64,000 nucleotides of DNA from UBA4971 sp029551185 (GTDB lineage Bacteria; Bacillota; SHA-98; UBA4971). Below, one piece after another: positions 36,101 to 42,668 of the stretch. The notes under the pieces are model-generated. The model saw only the letters and a list, made by a program, of their open reading frames with translations. It did no database searches and had not been told where the DNA came from. Location of the stretch: assembly GCA_035593725.1 (NCBI GenBank), contig DAOSZN010000009.1, positions 1 to 64,000 on the forward strand, given 5' to 3'. Within the stretch, counting starts at the first letter, position 1; every line of letters begins with the position of its first letter. The translations under genes were made by a program, and so were the position numbers.

Positions 36101-36264
36101 GCGGCTTTTGTAAGTCTCAAAGCCGCGGAAAGGTTATTATGATCTGTAATAGCCATAGAGTTCATGCCAAGCTCTCCGGCACTTCTTACAAGCTTTTTAA
36201 CTCCAGATGCGCCGTCTTGAAAAGAAAAACACGAGTGCACATGGAGGTGGGCAAAGTTTTTCAC
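33163..36264 (-). CDS. dnaE2: Error-prone DNA polymerase III alpha subunit (DnaE2/ImuC)
   Basis: A 1033-aa C-family polymerase. The N-terminal PHP domain starts HLHVHSCFSFQDG and has ITDHNNL. The polymerase core has GRGSAADSAVAHCL and the catalytic PDIDIDFD (about 405-412). A helix-hairpin-helix region follows, and the OB-fold lies near the end (VKVAGLVIRPHRPSTRSG, SLEDETGLIDV). The length fits DnaE2/ImuC better than the replicative DnaE, and the operon with imuB and a DUF6504 gene supports a translesion role in SOS mutagenesis. GTG 36264 has AGAGGGAT just ahead; a TTG at 36282 is an upstream alternative. Replicative polymerase genes are expected elsewhere. Confidence 0.9.
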   Translation of the reverse strand: MKNFAHLHVHSCFSFQDGASGVKKLVRSAGELGMNSMAITDHNNLSAALRLTKAAEECGIKPIHGAEVTLEDGSHLILLAENPKGYSNISVILTEAYMSGDWQNTARALEGRDAARTMNALKRRRILPKVRFASLEEHNEGIIALSGCMRGAIPILIRSGRFGCALQLARKYAGIFGQDRFYIELENLCVPGNAGLLSRLVELADEVGVGVCATNNVHYVKKEDFMIHDVLTCIRTLTKLDDVHPERRLNAENYLKSPKEMEALFRLWPEAIRTAGEIAARCEPGLLPGRKLFPKFPLPSGTTSAEHLRSLVYKGAEARYGSITPEIKSRLEHELNIICTLGYEDYFLVAWDIVMFAKSEGIRFAGRGSAADSAVAHCLFITNVDPIGRGLIFERFLSLERAQKPDIDIDFDARRRDEVKRYVRHKYGTRHVATVCTFNTFKARSAVRDVGKVMGISGSDLDRLAKRLPHVYADEIKTAIKKYPELYNGDISFDDYSRLFEVCHALAGLPRHIGTHLGGIVVSRLPLAEVSPLQVSARGDVIIQFDKDDVEEIGLIKLDLLSLRMLSVIEDSTVSSGIDPDEIPLDDDATYKMINEGGTIGVFQLESPAQRALQGRLGASDIEDIVASIALIRPGPIQGNMVEPFIARRKGLEEVSYVHPSLEKILKKTYGVVLYQEQVIEIASVIAGFTPGEADRLRKVMTRHRSREEMNEIGKEFVKKAVKNGVAQDIAETILSYIVGYAGYGFCQAHADAFADTSYKTAYLLRHFPAQFYTAILNNQPMGFYPANTICLEARRRGVRILPVDINMSVYEFTVEDGAIRIGLKQVRGMEEELAREIIRSRGGSGYDSLFDFVRRVSVPQDILENLILCGAFDSIHSNRKAMLWAVPGVLQGSMILPLIEDFSEREKFKRAYYILGLHPTTHPVELQRVQLNKDNIVTTSCARQMPIGTFVKVAGLVIRPHRPSTRSGKTVVFFSLEDETGLIDVTVFESIYKQCKGVIFTQPMVTVEGRVDLRGNIPSIIAGSIHGNVPDS

Positions 36265-36274
36265 TGTTATCCCT

Positions 36275-36517
36275 CTAATCAAAAACCCCTGTCAAATACC
36301 AGGTCCCGTCTTCATTGCGACAGAGTTCATATACCCCGGAGTTATCTGCCAAGATCACATAGAAATGCGTCTCTCCGCCACAGTCCCACCAATTATTCAT
36401 CTCATGCCACTCATCTATAACAGATACCACCTGAAACCAATCCCCTCCCCGGTAAAATCTCTTAGGATTTTGATTGCTATCCGCTATAACATGAAGCGAC
36501 TCTTTTACCCTCTTCAT
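36275..36517 (-). CDS. DUF6504-type small protein of the imuB-dnaE2 cassette
   Basis: An 80-aa protein, rich in Trp and Tyr, with PKRFYRGGDWFQV, WWDCGGET and VYELCRNEDGTWYLTGVFD; this pattern is that of DUF6504 proteins found between imuB and dnaE2 genes. Function unknown. The ATG at 36517 has GGAGGG eight bases before it, and the gene overlaps imuB by 41 bp, so translation is probably coupled. dnaE2 starts 10 bp after it. Confidence 0.8.
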   Translation of the reverse strand: MKRVKESLHVIADSNQNPKRFYRGGDWFQVVSVIDEWHEMNNWWDCGGETHFYVILADNSGVYELCRNEDGTWYLTGVFD

Positions 36518-37772
36518 GAATATAACCCTCCGAAACTAAGAGGAGCTTATCTCTTCTCGCCAATTGCAACTCTCTCCCAGGGAAAATAGCACCCGGACCG
36601 AACCTCTCCCGCACCTTGCAAAGAATTTCGTCCATGACCTCAGCTGAAGCCTGAACCTCGTACGGAGCGAACATATCCACCTGTAAACTTGTCTTTACAG
36701 GAATAAGACCGTATGCTGTAATTGAGACCGTTCGTACAGGCTCATTTAAATCCCCGCCTTCAAAGGTTTCGTTTAAAAGACATTCACATATCCGCTGCAG
36801 CCCCCCATACATGCTTACTTGTTTCGTAAGATTTTTTTTGCGGCTTATTATGCTTCCGCTGTCACATTCTAAGGCAATTTTAAGCCCCTTTACCGTCATA
36901 TAGGCTGCGTCAAGCTTTTTCTCCAAAGAAGACAGGCCTTCATTTGCCACTGCCAAGAGGATCTTTTCATTGGAAACCGGAGAATCGAAAGTTTTCGAAA
37001 ATGTTACGCCATTTTGCGGAAAGACAGGCAATACTTTAGTATAATCCATACCCAGGCTGTATTGATGAATGACGTACCCTACCTGGCCGAACATATCAAC
37101 AAGGACTGATTGATTCATGCGTTGAATTTCACCTATACAACCTATCCCAAGCCTTAAAAGGTAAGAGAGGATGTCCGGATCCAAAGGCCACAGCATGTTT
37201 ACAGGCAGAGGCGCCAAAAACTCCTTTTCCCTGTCTGTAACAATATTTGCGCCTATGTGTCTCCCCTCACAAGAAACCATGCGCTCCGTAAGGTGCCGGA
37301 AGCTCTTTGTCCTTGACCCGGGAAGAATCCCTGAGATAATCCTGGATACCAACTTGCAACGGGCGATCCCATATAAAGGCGAAACTCCTATGATGCTTTC
37401 TACATACTTGGAAATCTCATCTAAGGCACCGAACATGCTGGGACAGTGGGAGAGATCAATAAAAGCCTCTCTTTCATTCAGAGGTTCTACTGCAGAACTG
37501 TATGTCGCGTATGCCTCCCAGATCTTCTCGGCAAAACCTGTATATCGCTGTGGAGTGTATTCTATTACGCTGATATCAGGGCACACAAGGCGAGCTTGAC
37601 GCAGGGTCATTCCTGGTTTTATCCCTTTTCCCCTTGCAGTGGGGGATATATCCAAGACCTTCTGTCCTTTTATAACAGCGAAGACTGCATCATGGGGGGA
37701 AAATTCATTTATTTTTATTTCAACTGAGGAATAAAAATTAGGCAACCAAATATGGCCTATTCTTTCGGGCAT
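36477..37772 (-). CDS. imuB: ImuB-like Y-family polymerase homologue, probably non-catalytic
   Basis: A 431-aa DinB/ImuB-family protein. The Y-family fold is recognisable (fingers/palm, then a helix-hairpin-helix near 195-225 and little-finger domain), but two of the three metal-binding carboxylates are lost: the N-terminal HIDMD-type motif reads HIWLP (Trp9 instead of Asp) and the DEA motif reads REA (Arg101 instead of Asp; Glu102 kept). ImuB proteins elsewhere act as non-catalytic adaptors between the clamp and DnaE2. The start is ATG 37772 with AAGGTGAG ahead. First gene of the cassette, behind an SOS-type promoter. No imuA/imuA' gene is adjacent. Confidence 0.88.
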   Translation of the reverse strand: MPERIGHIWLPNFYSSVEIKINEFSPHDAVFAVIKGQKVLDISPTARGKGIKPGMTLRQARLVCPDISVIEYTPQRYTGFAEKIWEAYATYSSAVEPLNEREAFIDLSHCPSMFGALDEISKYVESIIGVSPLYGIARCKLVSRIISGILPGSRTKSFRHLTERMVSCEGRHIGANIVTDREKEFLAPLPVNMLWPLDPDILSYLLRLGIGCIGEIQRMNQSVLVDMFGQVGYVIHQYSLGMDYTKVLPVFPQNGVTFSKTFDSPVSNEKILLAVANEGLSSLEKKLDAAYMTVKGLKIALECDSGSIISRKKNLTKQVSMYGGLQRICECLLNETFEGGDLNEPVRTVSITAYGLIPVKTSLQVDMFAPYEVQASAEVMDEILCKVRERFGPGAIFPGRELQLARRDKLLLVSEGYIHEEGKRVASCYSG

Positions 37773-37798
37773 TCCAACTCACCTTTTGATATTAAATG

Positions 37799-37810
37799 GA
37801 ACGCTTGTTC
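37799..37810. promoter_or_regulatory. LexA (SOS) operator of the imuB operon
   Basis: GAAC-GCTT-GTTC is a perfect Gram-positive LexA/DinR core (GAAC-N4-GTTC), flanked to read GGAAC...GTTCG. It lies just after the -10 of the imuB promoter, around the expected transcription start, where LexA would block transcription. Confidence 0.85.
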
Positions 37811-37818
37811 GTAATATT

Positions 37819-37848
37819 ATTATATGTTTCTCCCGATTTTCCTGTCAA
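37819..37848 (-). promoter_or_regulatory. Sigma-A promoter of imuB-DUF6504-dnaE2
   Basis: On the minus strand a perfect TTGACA (37848-37843), an 18-bp spacer and a perfect TATAAT (37824-37819). A consensus promoter combined with a LexA operator is the usual design for strongly induced SOS genes. Confidence 0.85.
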
Positions 37849-37957
37849 GACAGATAATGGCATAGAAGGATTTAGCGAACTGAAAGTGAAAATTATGCGA
37901 AGAAGGACGAACCGACAGCGAGGAGTCAAGAAGAATAGAAGAGGAGGACATATATCA

Positions 37958-39040
37958 ATGGAAATAATCAGAGAGATGAGAGAACATGATTACGAGCAAG
38001 TGGTATTCTGTAGCCATAAGTCATCCGGGCTTCGCGCTATAATCGTAATTCACGATACGACACTAGGGCCTGCAATCGGCGGCACACGCATGTGGCCATA
38101 CAAAACGGAAGAAGAAGCGATAACCGACGGATTGCGCCTCGCCCGCGGTATGACTTACAAATGTGCAGCAGCAGGCTTAAATCTTGGGGGCGGGAAAGCC
38201 GTAATAATCGGCGATCCGCGAAAGGACAAGTCTGAAGGACTTTTCAGGGCATTCGGAAGATTTGTGGATACTTTGGGAGGCAGATTCATCACAGGCGAAG
38301 ATGTAGGCATAACCCTCGAAGATGTGGATCTTATCGGATCTGAAACCAGATGGGTTGGGGGTTCCTCTGAAAGCAGCGGCGATCCCGGACCTGTTACTGC
38401 CTACGGAGTCTGGCACGGCCTAAAAGCATGCGCCAAAGCGGCCTTTGGAGATGACTCGCTAAAAGGCCTCACCATAGCAATCCAAGGAGCAGGCAATGTC
38501 GGATATCACCTGGCGAAACACCTCAACCAAGAGGGAGCAAATCTGATTATAAGTGACATCTTCCCGGATAAAGTAGAAAGAGCGGAGCAAGAATTCGGCG
38601 CTAAGGCTGTAGAACCGGAAGAGATTTACAAAGTTCCATGTGACATCTTTGCCCCATGCGCCCTTGGCGCCATAATCAATGATGACACGATACCGCAACT
38701 CAAGTGTAAGGTGGTAGCGGGTTCAGCTAACAATCAATTAAAAGAGGACAAACATGGTGCGGCATTAGAGGACCGAGGCATTCTTTACGCTCCGGATTTC
38801 ATAATCAACGCCGGCGGCGTCATTAATGTCGCTGACGGGCTTTATGGATATAATCGCGAGCGAGCTATGAAGAAGGCGCAAGGAATCTATGATATTCTCC
38901 TAAGAGTATTTGAGATTTCAAAGCAAGATAAGATTCCCACTAACAACGCAGCCCTAAAACTTGCTGAAGAGAGAATAGAGTTAATAGCGCAGCTTTCTGC
39001 AAGAATACGAAAAGGTCCGGGCAAAGGACTCATTCTGTAG
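37958..39040 (+). CDS. ldh: Leucine dehydrogenase (Glu/Leu/Phe/Val dehydrogenase family)
   Basis: A 360-aa NAD-dependent amino acid dehydrogenase that deaminates branched-chain amino acids to 2-oxo acids. Nearly all motifs of leucine dehydrogenase are present: YEQVVFC at the N terminus, TTLGPAIGGTRMW, the catalytic-Lys segment GLNLGGGKAVIIGDPRKDKS, the Rossmann GAGNVG, and GSANNQL. The start is ATG 37958 with GAGGAGG upstream; the frame is open further upstream to 37796 but there the sequence is not family-like. It fits amino acid fermentation together with the opp peptide importer. Divergent from imuB. Confidence 0.92.
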   Translation: MEIIREMREHDYEQVVFCSHKSSGLRAIIVIHDTTLGPAIGGTRMWPYKTEEEAITDGLRLARGMTYKCAAAGLNLGGGKAVIIGDPRKDKSEGLFRAFGRFVDTLGGRFITGEDVGITLEDVDLIGSETRWVGGSSESSGDPGPVTAYGVWHGLKACAKAAFGDDSLKGLTIAIQGAGNVGYHLAKHLNQEGANLIISDIFPDKVERAEQEFGAKAVEPEEIYKVPCDIFAPCALGAIINDDTIPQLKCKVVAGSANNQLKEDKHGAALEDRGILYAPDFIINAGGVINVADGLYGYNRERAMKKAQGIYDILLRVFEISKQDKIPTNNAALKLAEERIELIAQLSARIRKGPGKGLIL

Positions 39041-39051
39041 CGCACATAGCA

Positions 39052-39082
39052 GGTGGGCGCTCCGTGCTACGAAGCGCCCACC
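39052..39082. terminator. Hairpin between leucine dehydrogenase and RNase P RNA genes
   Basis: GGTGGGCGCT pairs with AGCGCCCACC (10 bp, 11-base loop) 12 bases after the dehydrogenase stop. It is also 10 bases past the end of the convergent RNase P RNA. No long U-run is present on either strand, so terminator function for either gene is an inference. Confidence 0.5.
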
Positions 39083-39092
39083 GTGTAAATAA

Positions 39093-39492
<400 letters not shown>

Positions 39493-39506
39493 AATTCTTA
39501 AAAATT

Positions 39507-39536
39507 ATTTTATCACCTGTTCTCTTCCGATGTCAA
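39507..39536 (-). promoter_or_regulatory. Promoter of rnpB
   Basis: On the minus strand TTGACA (39536-39531), 18 bp and TAAAAT (39512-39507), placing the start a few bases before the RNase P RNA. The -35 lies inside the end of the RNase HI gene. Confidence 0.75.
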
Positions 39537-39998
39537 ATTTGTGTCTGAATCCGGTTTGCCCGGCTTATCTGATCCGGAATCAATGCCAATATTAGCAAGG
39601 ACATCAGCGCGAGCATTCTTCTCGCGCTTGATATGACATATGCTAAACTTATCGAACTCATCCTTCAGACGACGCGCTTCCATAAAAAGCGGCCTCAACC
39701 TGGGTGATTTGACAGCGTATTCCCCTTTCAACTGTCTTACTACGAGTTCACTGTCAGCGTAAACCCTAACCCTTCTCGCTCCAAGCGCCTTCGCTGCCTC
39801 AAGCGCTTTTATGAGAGCAATGTACTCAGCTTCGTTATTCGTGGCAATCCCAATCCATTCGCAAAGCTCCATAAGACAAGAACCATCCGCATCTAAAATA
39901 ACAGCGCCAATTCCTGCAGAACCCGGATTACCTCGGGACGCCCCATCCGTATATATAGTCACTTCTATGAGAGGTTCGCTCATATAGTTATCACTCAA
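39513..39998 (-). CDS. RNase HI-family protein
   Basis: A 161-aa RNase H fold protein. The catalytic acids are visible: Asp in YTDGASRGNPG, Glu in NNEAEY, Asp in YADSELVV and Asp in ARADVLAN. It is of the short YqfQ/RnhA-like type common in Bacillota, expected to cut RNA in RNA-DNA hybrids. I choose TTG 39998, with GGAGAGG five bases upstream; ATG 40046 (overlapping the zinc-ribbon gene) and ATG 39983 are alternatives. Second gene after the zinc-ribbon protein. Confidence 0.88.
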   Translation of the reverse strand: MSDNYMSEPLIEVTIYTDGASRGNPGSAGIGAVILDADGSCLMELCEWIGIATNNEAEYIALIKALEAAKALGARRVRVYADSELVVRQLKGEYAVKSPRLRPLFMEARRLKDEFDKFSICHIKREKNARADVLANIGIDSGSDKPGKPDSDTNLTSEENR

Positions 39999-40030
39999 AA
40001 CTGCCTCTCCATGATTATCAAAGGGAAAAC

Positions 40031-40744
40031 CTACTCCTGCCAACATAAAATTCTACCGCAGTTTTCACACCTGACAACCTTATTGTTGGGCTTGGCAAGT
40101 ATAATAATGGAACTCGGAAGCGCAACATGACATCCTCCGCAAATATTGCCCCTGATGGGGACTACTACAGGCGCTCCCCTATCCTTTAGGATCTGTTCAT
40201 ATTTCTTAAGAAGGGAGTCAGATATTTGAACCTGCAGCTTTTCTCTGGCTTCCGCAATACTCTTAAGTTTGGCGGAAATCTCCGCTATCTCCAAATCGCG
40301 CTTACCTATAAGTTTACAGACCTCTGTTTCCTTCTGTTGAATCTCCAGATTGACCCCGGCGGTCTCTGACTCAAGGGCCTCCACCTTTTCCATAAGCCCG
40401 ATTACTTCATCTTCCAACTTTCTCTTAGTTGCTTCAAGCGTATTAAGCCTGCATCGCATACTCTCAATTTCCCTGGGATTCGTCACTTCACCGCCATACA
40501 GCTTCCGGGAAATAGAGTCAATAGTCATGGTTGTATCCTTGATCGTCCATTCTTCGTGTTTCTGTTCCTTACGCACACGATTCAGCTCAAATCCGGCGCT
40601 GCTCAGTCTTTCCTGCAACACAGAAAGACTTTCCTGCAACTTATCGATCTCTCTTTGGACAGGCAACTCCTCCAGCGCAGTTTCAAGAGCCAGACGCTCC
40701 ATGTCCAGTTCTTGGAGCTTAAGCAAGGATTGTATTTCTGTCAT
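40031..40744 (-). CDS. Coiled-coil protein with C-terminal C4 zinc ribbon (DUF164/CT398 family)
   Basis: A 237-aa protein. Residues about 10-195 are almost entirely heptad-rich coiled coil; the C-terminal zinc ribbon has the ligands CGGC and CENC. Family members are widespread and usually next to RNase HI or Nif3 genes, but their role is unknown (nucleic-acid binding has been suggested). It is directly upstream of the RNase HI gene, with a short gap, on the same strand. Confidence 0.85.
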   Translation of the reverse strand: MTEIQSLLKLQELDMERLALETALEELPVQREIDKLQESLSVLQERLSSAGFELNRVRKEQKHEEWTIKDTTMTIDSISRKLYGGEVTNPREIESMRCRLNTLEATKRKLEDEVIGLMEKVEALESETAGVNLEIQQKETEVCKLIGKRDLEIAEISAKLKSIAEAREKLQVQISDSLLKKYEQILKDRGAPVVVPIRGNICGGCHVALPSSIIILAKPNNKVVRCENCGRILCWQE

Positions 40745-40809
40745 TTATATCCTGTTCCCTTTCGGCTATAATAGAACTCAAGCGTGCCCTGATTCGCACA
40801 TTTTGAGTC

Positions 40810-40992
40810 TTAGCTTCTGGTTGCGCCCAAAAGGTCTTTATATGTCTCGATATCCATCCCCACTTCTGTTCTTTTCCCTTGAATATCAGTGCCGTTTTTT
40901 TTGGCACATTCTACACACCGTTTTGTTGTGGGTAAAATGTCCAGTCTGGCTTTGGGGATGACTCTCCCACATATTTCGCACCTCGTAACCAT
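40810..40992 (-). CDS. Small DksA/TraR-type zinc-finger protein
   Basis: A 60-aa protein holding little more than a DksA-type zinc finger: CEICGRVIPKARLDILP followed by CVECAKK gives four Cys ligands, as in TraR/DksA C4 proteins. The coiled-coil part of DksA is missing. ATG 40992 has AAAGGGG nine bases ahead. Function unknown; the motif is otherwise found in proteins acting on RNA polymerase. Confidence 0.75.
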   Translation of the reverse strand: MVTRCEICGRVIPKARLDILPTTKRCVECAKKNGTDIQGKRTEVGMDIETYKDLLGATRS

Positions 40993-41166
40993 CCTTACAG
41001 GCCCCTTTCTCCTCCAGTCTTAGGTCCCTCGGGCCTTCGACCCTGGTACTCGGCTCTACAACTATGATACTGTATGTATTTCTACATAGAATGTTCAGTT
41101 CCTCCTAAAACTCAAATACCTTCCTTTTTGCAACATCCATTATTTTACAATAAACCTCTTAATGAC

Positions 41167-41197
41167 AAAAAAATAAGCAGACCGTGAAGCCTGCTTA
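41167..41197 (-). terminator. Intrinsic terminator after the tRNA pair
   Basis: On the minus strand AAGCAG and CTGCTT form a stem followed by a run of seven T, 15 bases beyond the CAT-anticodon tRNA. It ends the tRNA-Asn/tRNA-CAT transcript. Confidence 0.8.
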
Positions 41198-41211
41198 CAC
41201 TCTTTGGCTTT

Positions 41212-41286
41212 TGGTGGGCCCACCCGGATTCGAACCAGGGACCAACCGGTTATGAGCCGGTCGCTCTACCGCTGAGCTATGGGCCC
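41212..41286 (-). tRNA. tRNA with CAT anticodon (elongator Met or Ile2), CCA encoded
   Basis: The acceptor arms GGGCCCA and TGGGCCC pair fully; the anticodon stem ACCGG/CCGGT holds loop CTCATAA, giving anticodon CAT. The paired G1-C72 rules out an initiator tRNA. The sequence cannot tell elongator Met from lysidine-modified Ile2; the flanking GGCTCATAACC resembles Ile2. An encoded CCA is present. Second gene of a two-tRNA unit. Confidence 0.9.
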
Positions 41287-41293
41287 AAAATTA

Positions 41294-41368
41294 TGGCTCC
41301 CTGGGTAGGATTCGAACCTACAACCCACCGGTTAACAGCCGGTTGCTCTGCCATTGAGCTACCAGGGA
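41294..41368 (-). tRNA. tRNA-Asn (anticodon GTT), CCA encoded
   Basis: The acceptor arms TCCCTGG and CCAGGGA pair; the anticodon stem ACCGG/CCGGT holds loop CTGTTAA, giving GTT. T arm with GGTTCGAATCC. CCA is encoded. It is 7 bp upstream of the CAT-anticodon tRNA and cotranscribed. Confidence 0.95.
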
Positions 41369-41444
41369 ACGAATCTCTCTTCGTATCACGCATTATATAA
41401 TATATTCTCAGCCGGGTCAAGGCAGTCCTTGCAGATTTTCAGCT

Positions 41445-42584
41445 TCATTCCAGATAATCTTTGAGCTTCTTGCTTCTGCTCGGATGCCGTAGTTTCCGTA
41501 AAGCTTTTGCCTCTATCTGACGAATACGCTCTCTCGTAACACCGAACTCCTGTCCGACTTCTTCAAGGGTTCTGGGACGGCCGTCATCTAAGCCGAATCT
41601 TAGTCTGAGCACTCTCTCCTCACGGGGAGTAAGAGTACCTAACACATCTTCAAGCTGTTCCTTCAACAGATAGAATGACACAGCGTCCACAGGCGCCAGA
41701 ACATCTTCGTCCTCAATGAAATCCCCTAAATGACTGTCTTCTTCCTCGCCAATCGGGGTCTCCAAGGACACCGGTTCCTGGGCTATTTTTAGAATCTCCC
41801 TCACCTTGTCATCAGTCATCCCCATGGCTTCGGCGATTTCCTCTATTGAAGGTTCCCTGCCGTACTCCTGGAGGAGTTGCCTGGAAATCCTCATAAGTTT
41901 ATTTATTGTCTCTACCATGTGTACAGGGATACGAATTGTCCTTGCCTGATCAGCAATGGCTCGGGTGATAGCCTGTCTAATCCACCAAGTCGCATAAGTA
42001 CTGAACTTATACCCTTTACGGTAATCGAATTTCTCGACAGCTTTCAATAGACCGAGATTCCCTTCTTGGATAAGATCGAGGAAAAGCATTCCCCGCCCTA
42101 CATAACGCTTGGCTATGCTAACCACAAGACGCAGGTTGGCTTCAGCAAGCTTACGTCTTGCCTCTTCGTCACCTGCTTCAATGCGTTTAGCCAAATCGAC
42201 TTCTTCCTCAGCCGTAAGAAGAGGGACCCGGCCAATCTCTTTTAGGTACATCCTAACAGGGTCGTCCACACTCACACCTTCAAGGAGGGACAATTCCGCC
42301 TCAGCTTCATCAGAAACAGCCTCTCCATTTGCAGTGTCATCTACATCCTTGACCTTCACAGCCTTAACGAGATCGACTTCCGCTTTGTTATTCCCACTGG
42401 GCTCTTGAACAAGGTCAATACCCATTCGCTCAATAGCATCGTAGACATCGTCAATCTGGTCAGGCGTCAACTCTACATCCTGCAATGTGTCCATAATTTC
42501 TTTATGCGTCAAAGTTCCTGTCTTCTTGCCGTTCTCAATAAGCTCAAGCACCTTAGGTATTTCCAAATGCTTCGGCCCACTCAT
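41445..42584 (-). CDS. rpoD: RNA polymerase primary sigma factor (sigma-70/SigA)
   Basis: A 379-aa housekeeping sigma factor. N-terminal region 1.1, region 1.2 (DDPVRMYLKEIGRVPLLT), region 2 with DLIQEGNLGLLKAVEKFDYRKGYKFSTYATWWIRQAI in its blocks, region 3, and region 4 with TLEEVGQEFGVTRERIRQIEAKALRKLRHP. The start is ATG 42584 after AAAGGGGGG; a longer frame to 42641 lacks such a site. It follows dnaG, the classic dnaG-rpoD macromolecular synthesis operon. Confidence 0.95.
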   Translation of the reverse strand: MSGPKHLEIPKVLELIENGKKTGTLTHKEIMDTLQDVELTPDQIDDVYDAIERMGIDLVQEPSGNNKAEVDLVKAVKVKDVDDTANGEAVSDEAEAELSLLEGVSVDDPVRMYLKEIGRVPLLTAEEEVDLAKRIEAGDEEARRKLAEANLRLVVSIAKRYVGRGMLFLDLIQEGNLGLLKAVEKFDYRKGYKFSTYATWWIRQAITRAIADQARTIRIPVHMVETINKLMRISRQLLQEYGREPSIEEIAEAMGMTDDKVREILKIAQEPVSLETPIGEEEDSHLGDFIEDEDVLAPVDAVSFYLLKEQLEDVLGTLTPREERVLRLRFGLDDGRPRTLEEVGQEFGVTRERIRQIEAKALRKLRHPSRSKKLKDYLE

Positions 42585-42668
42585 CCCTATCCCCCCTTTC
42601 TGGCATGTACGAGAGACCGGTCTCTCGTCCTTGCAACCCAAATTCGCTTAAACTAATACATATCGCCT

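Noticed and set aside
33163..36264. Replicative DnaE (DnaE1) as identity of the polymerase
   Set aside because: The length, the OB-fold region with RPHRPST, and linkage to imuB, DUF6504 and a LexA box fit DnaE2/ImuC better.
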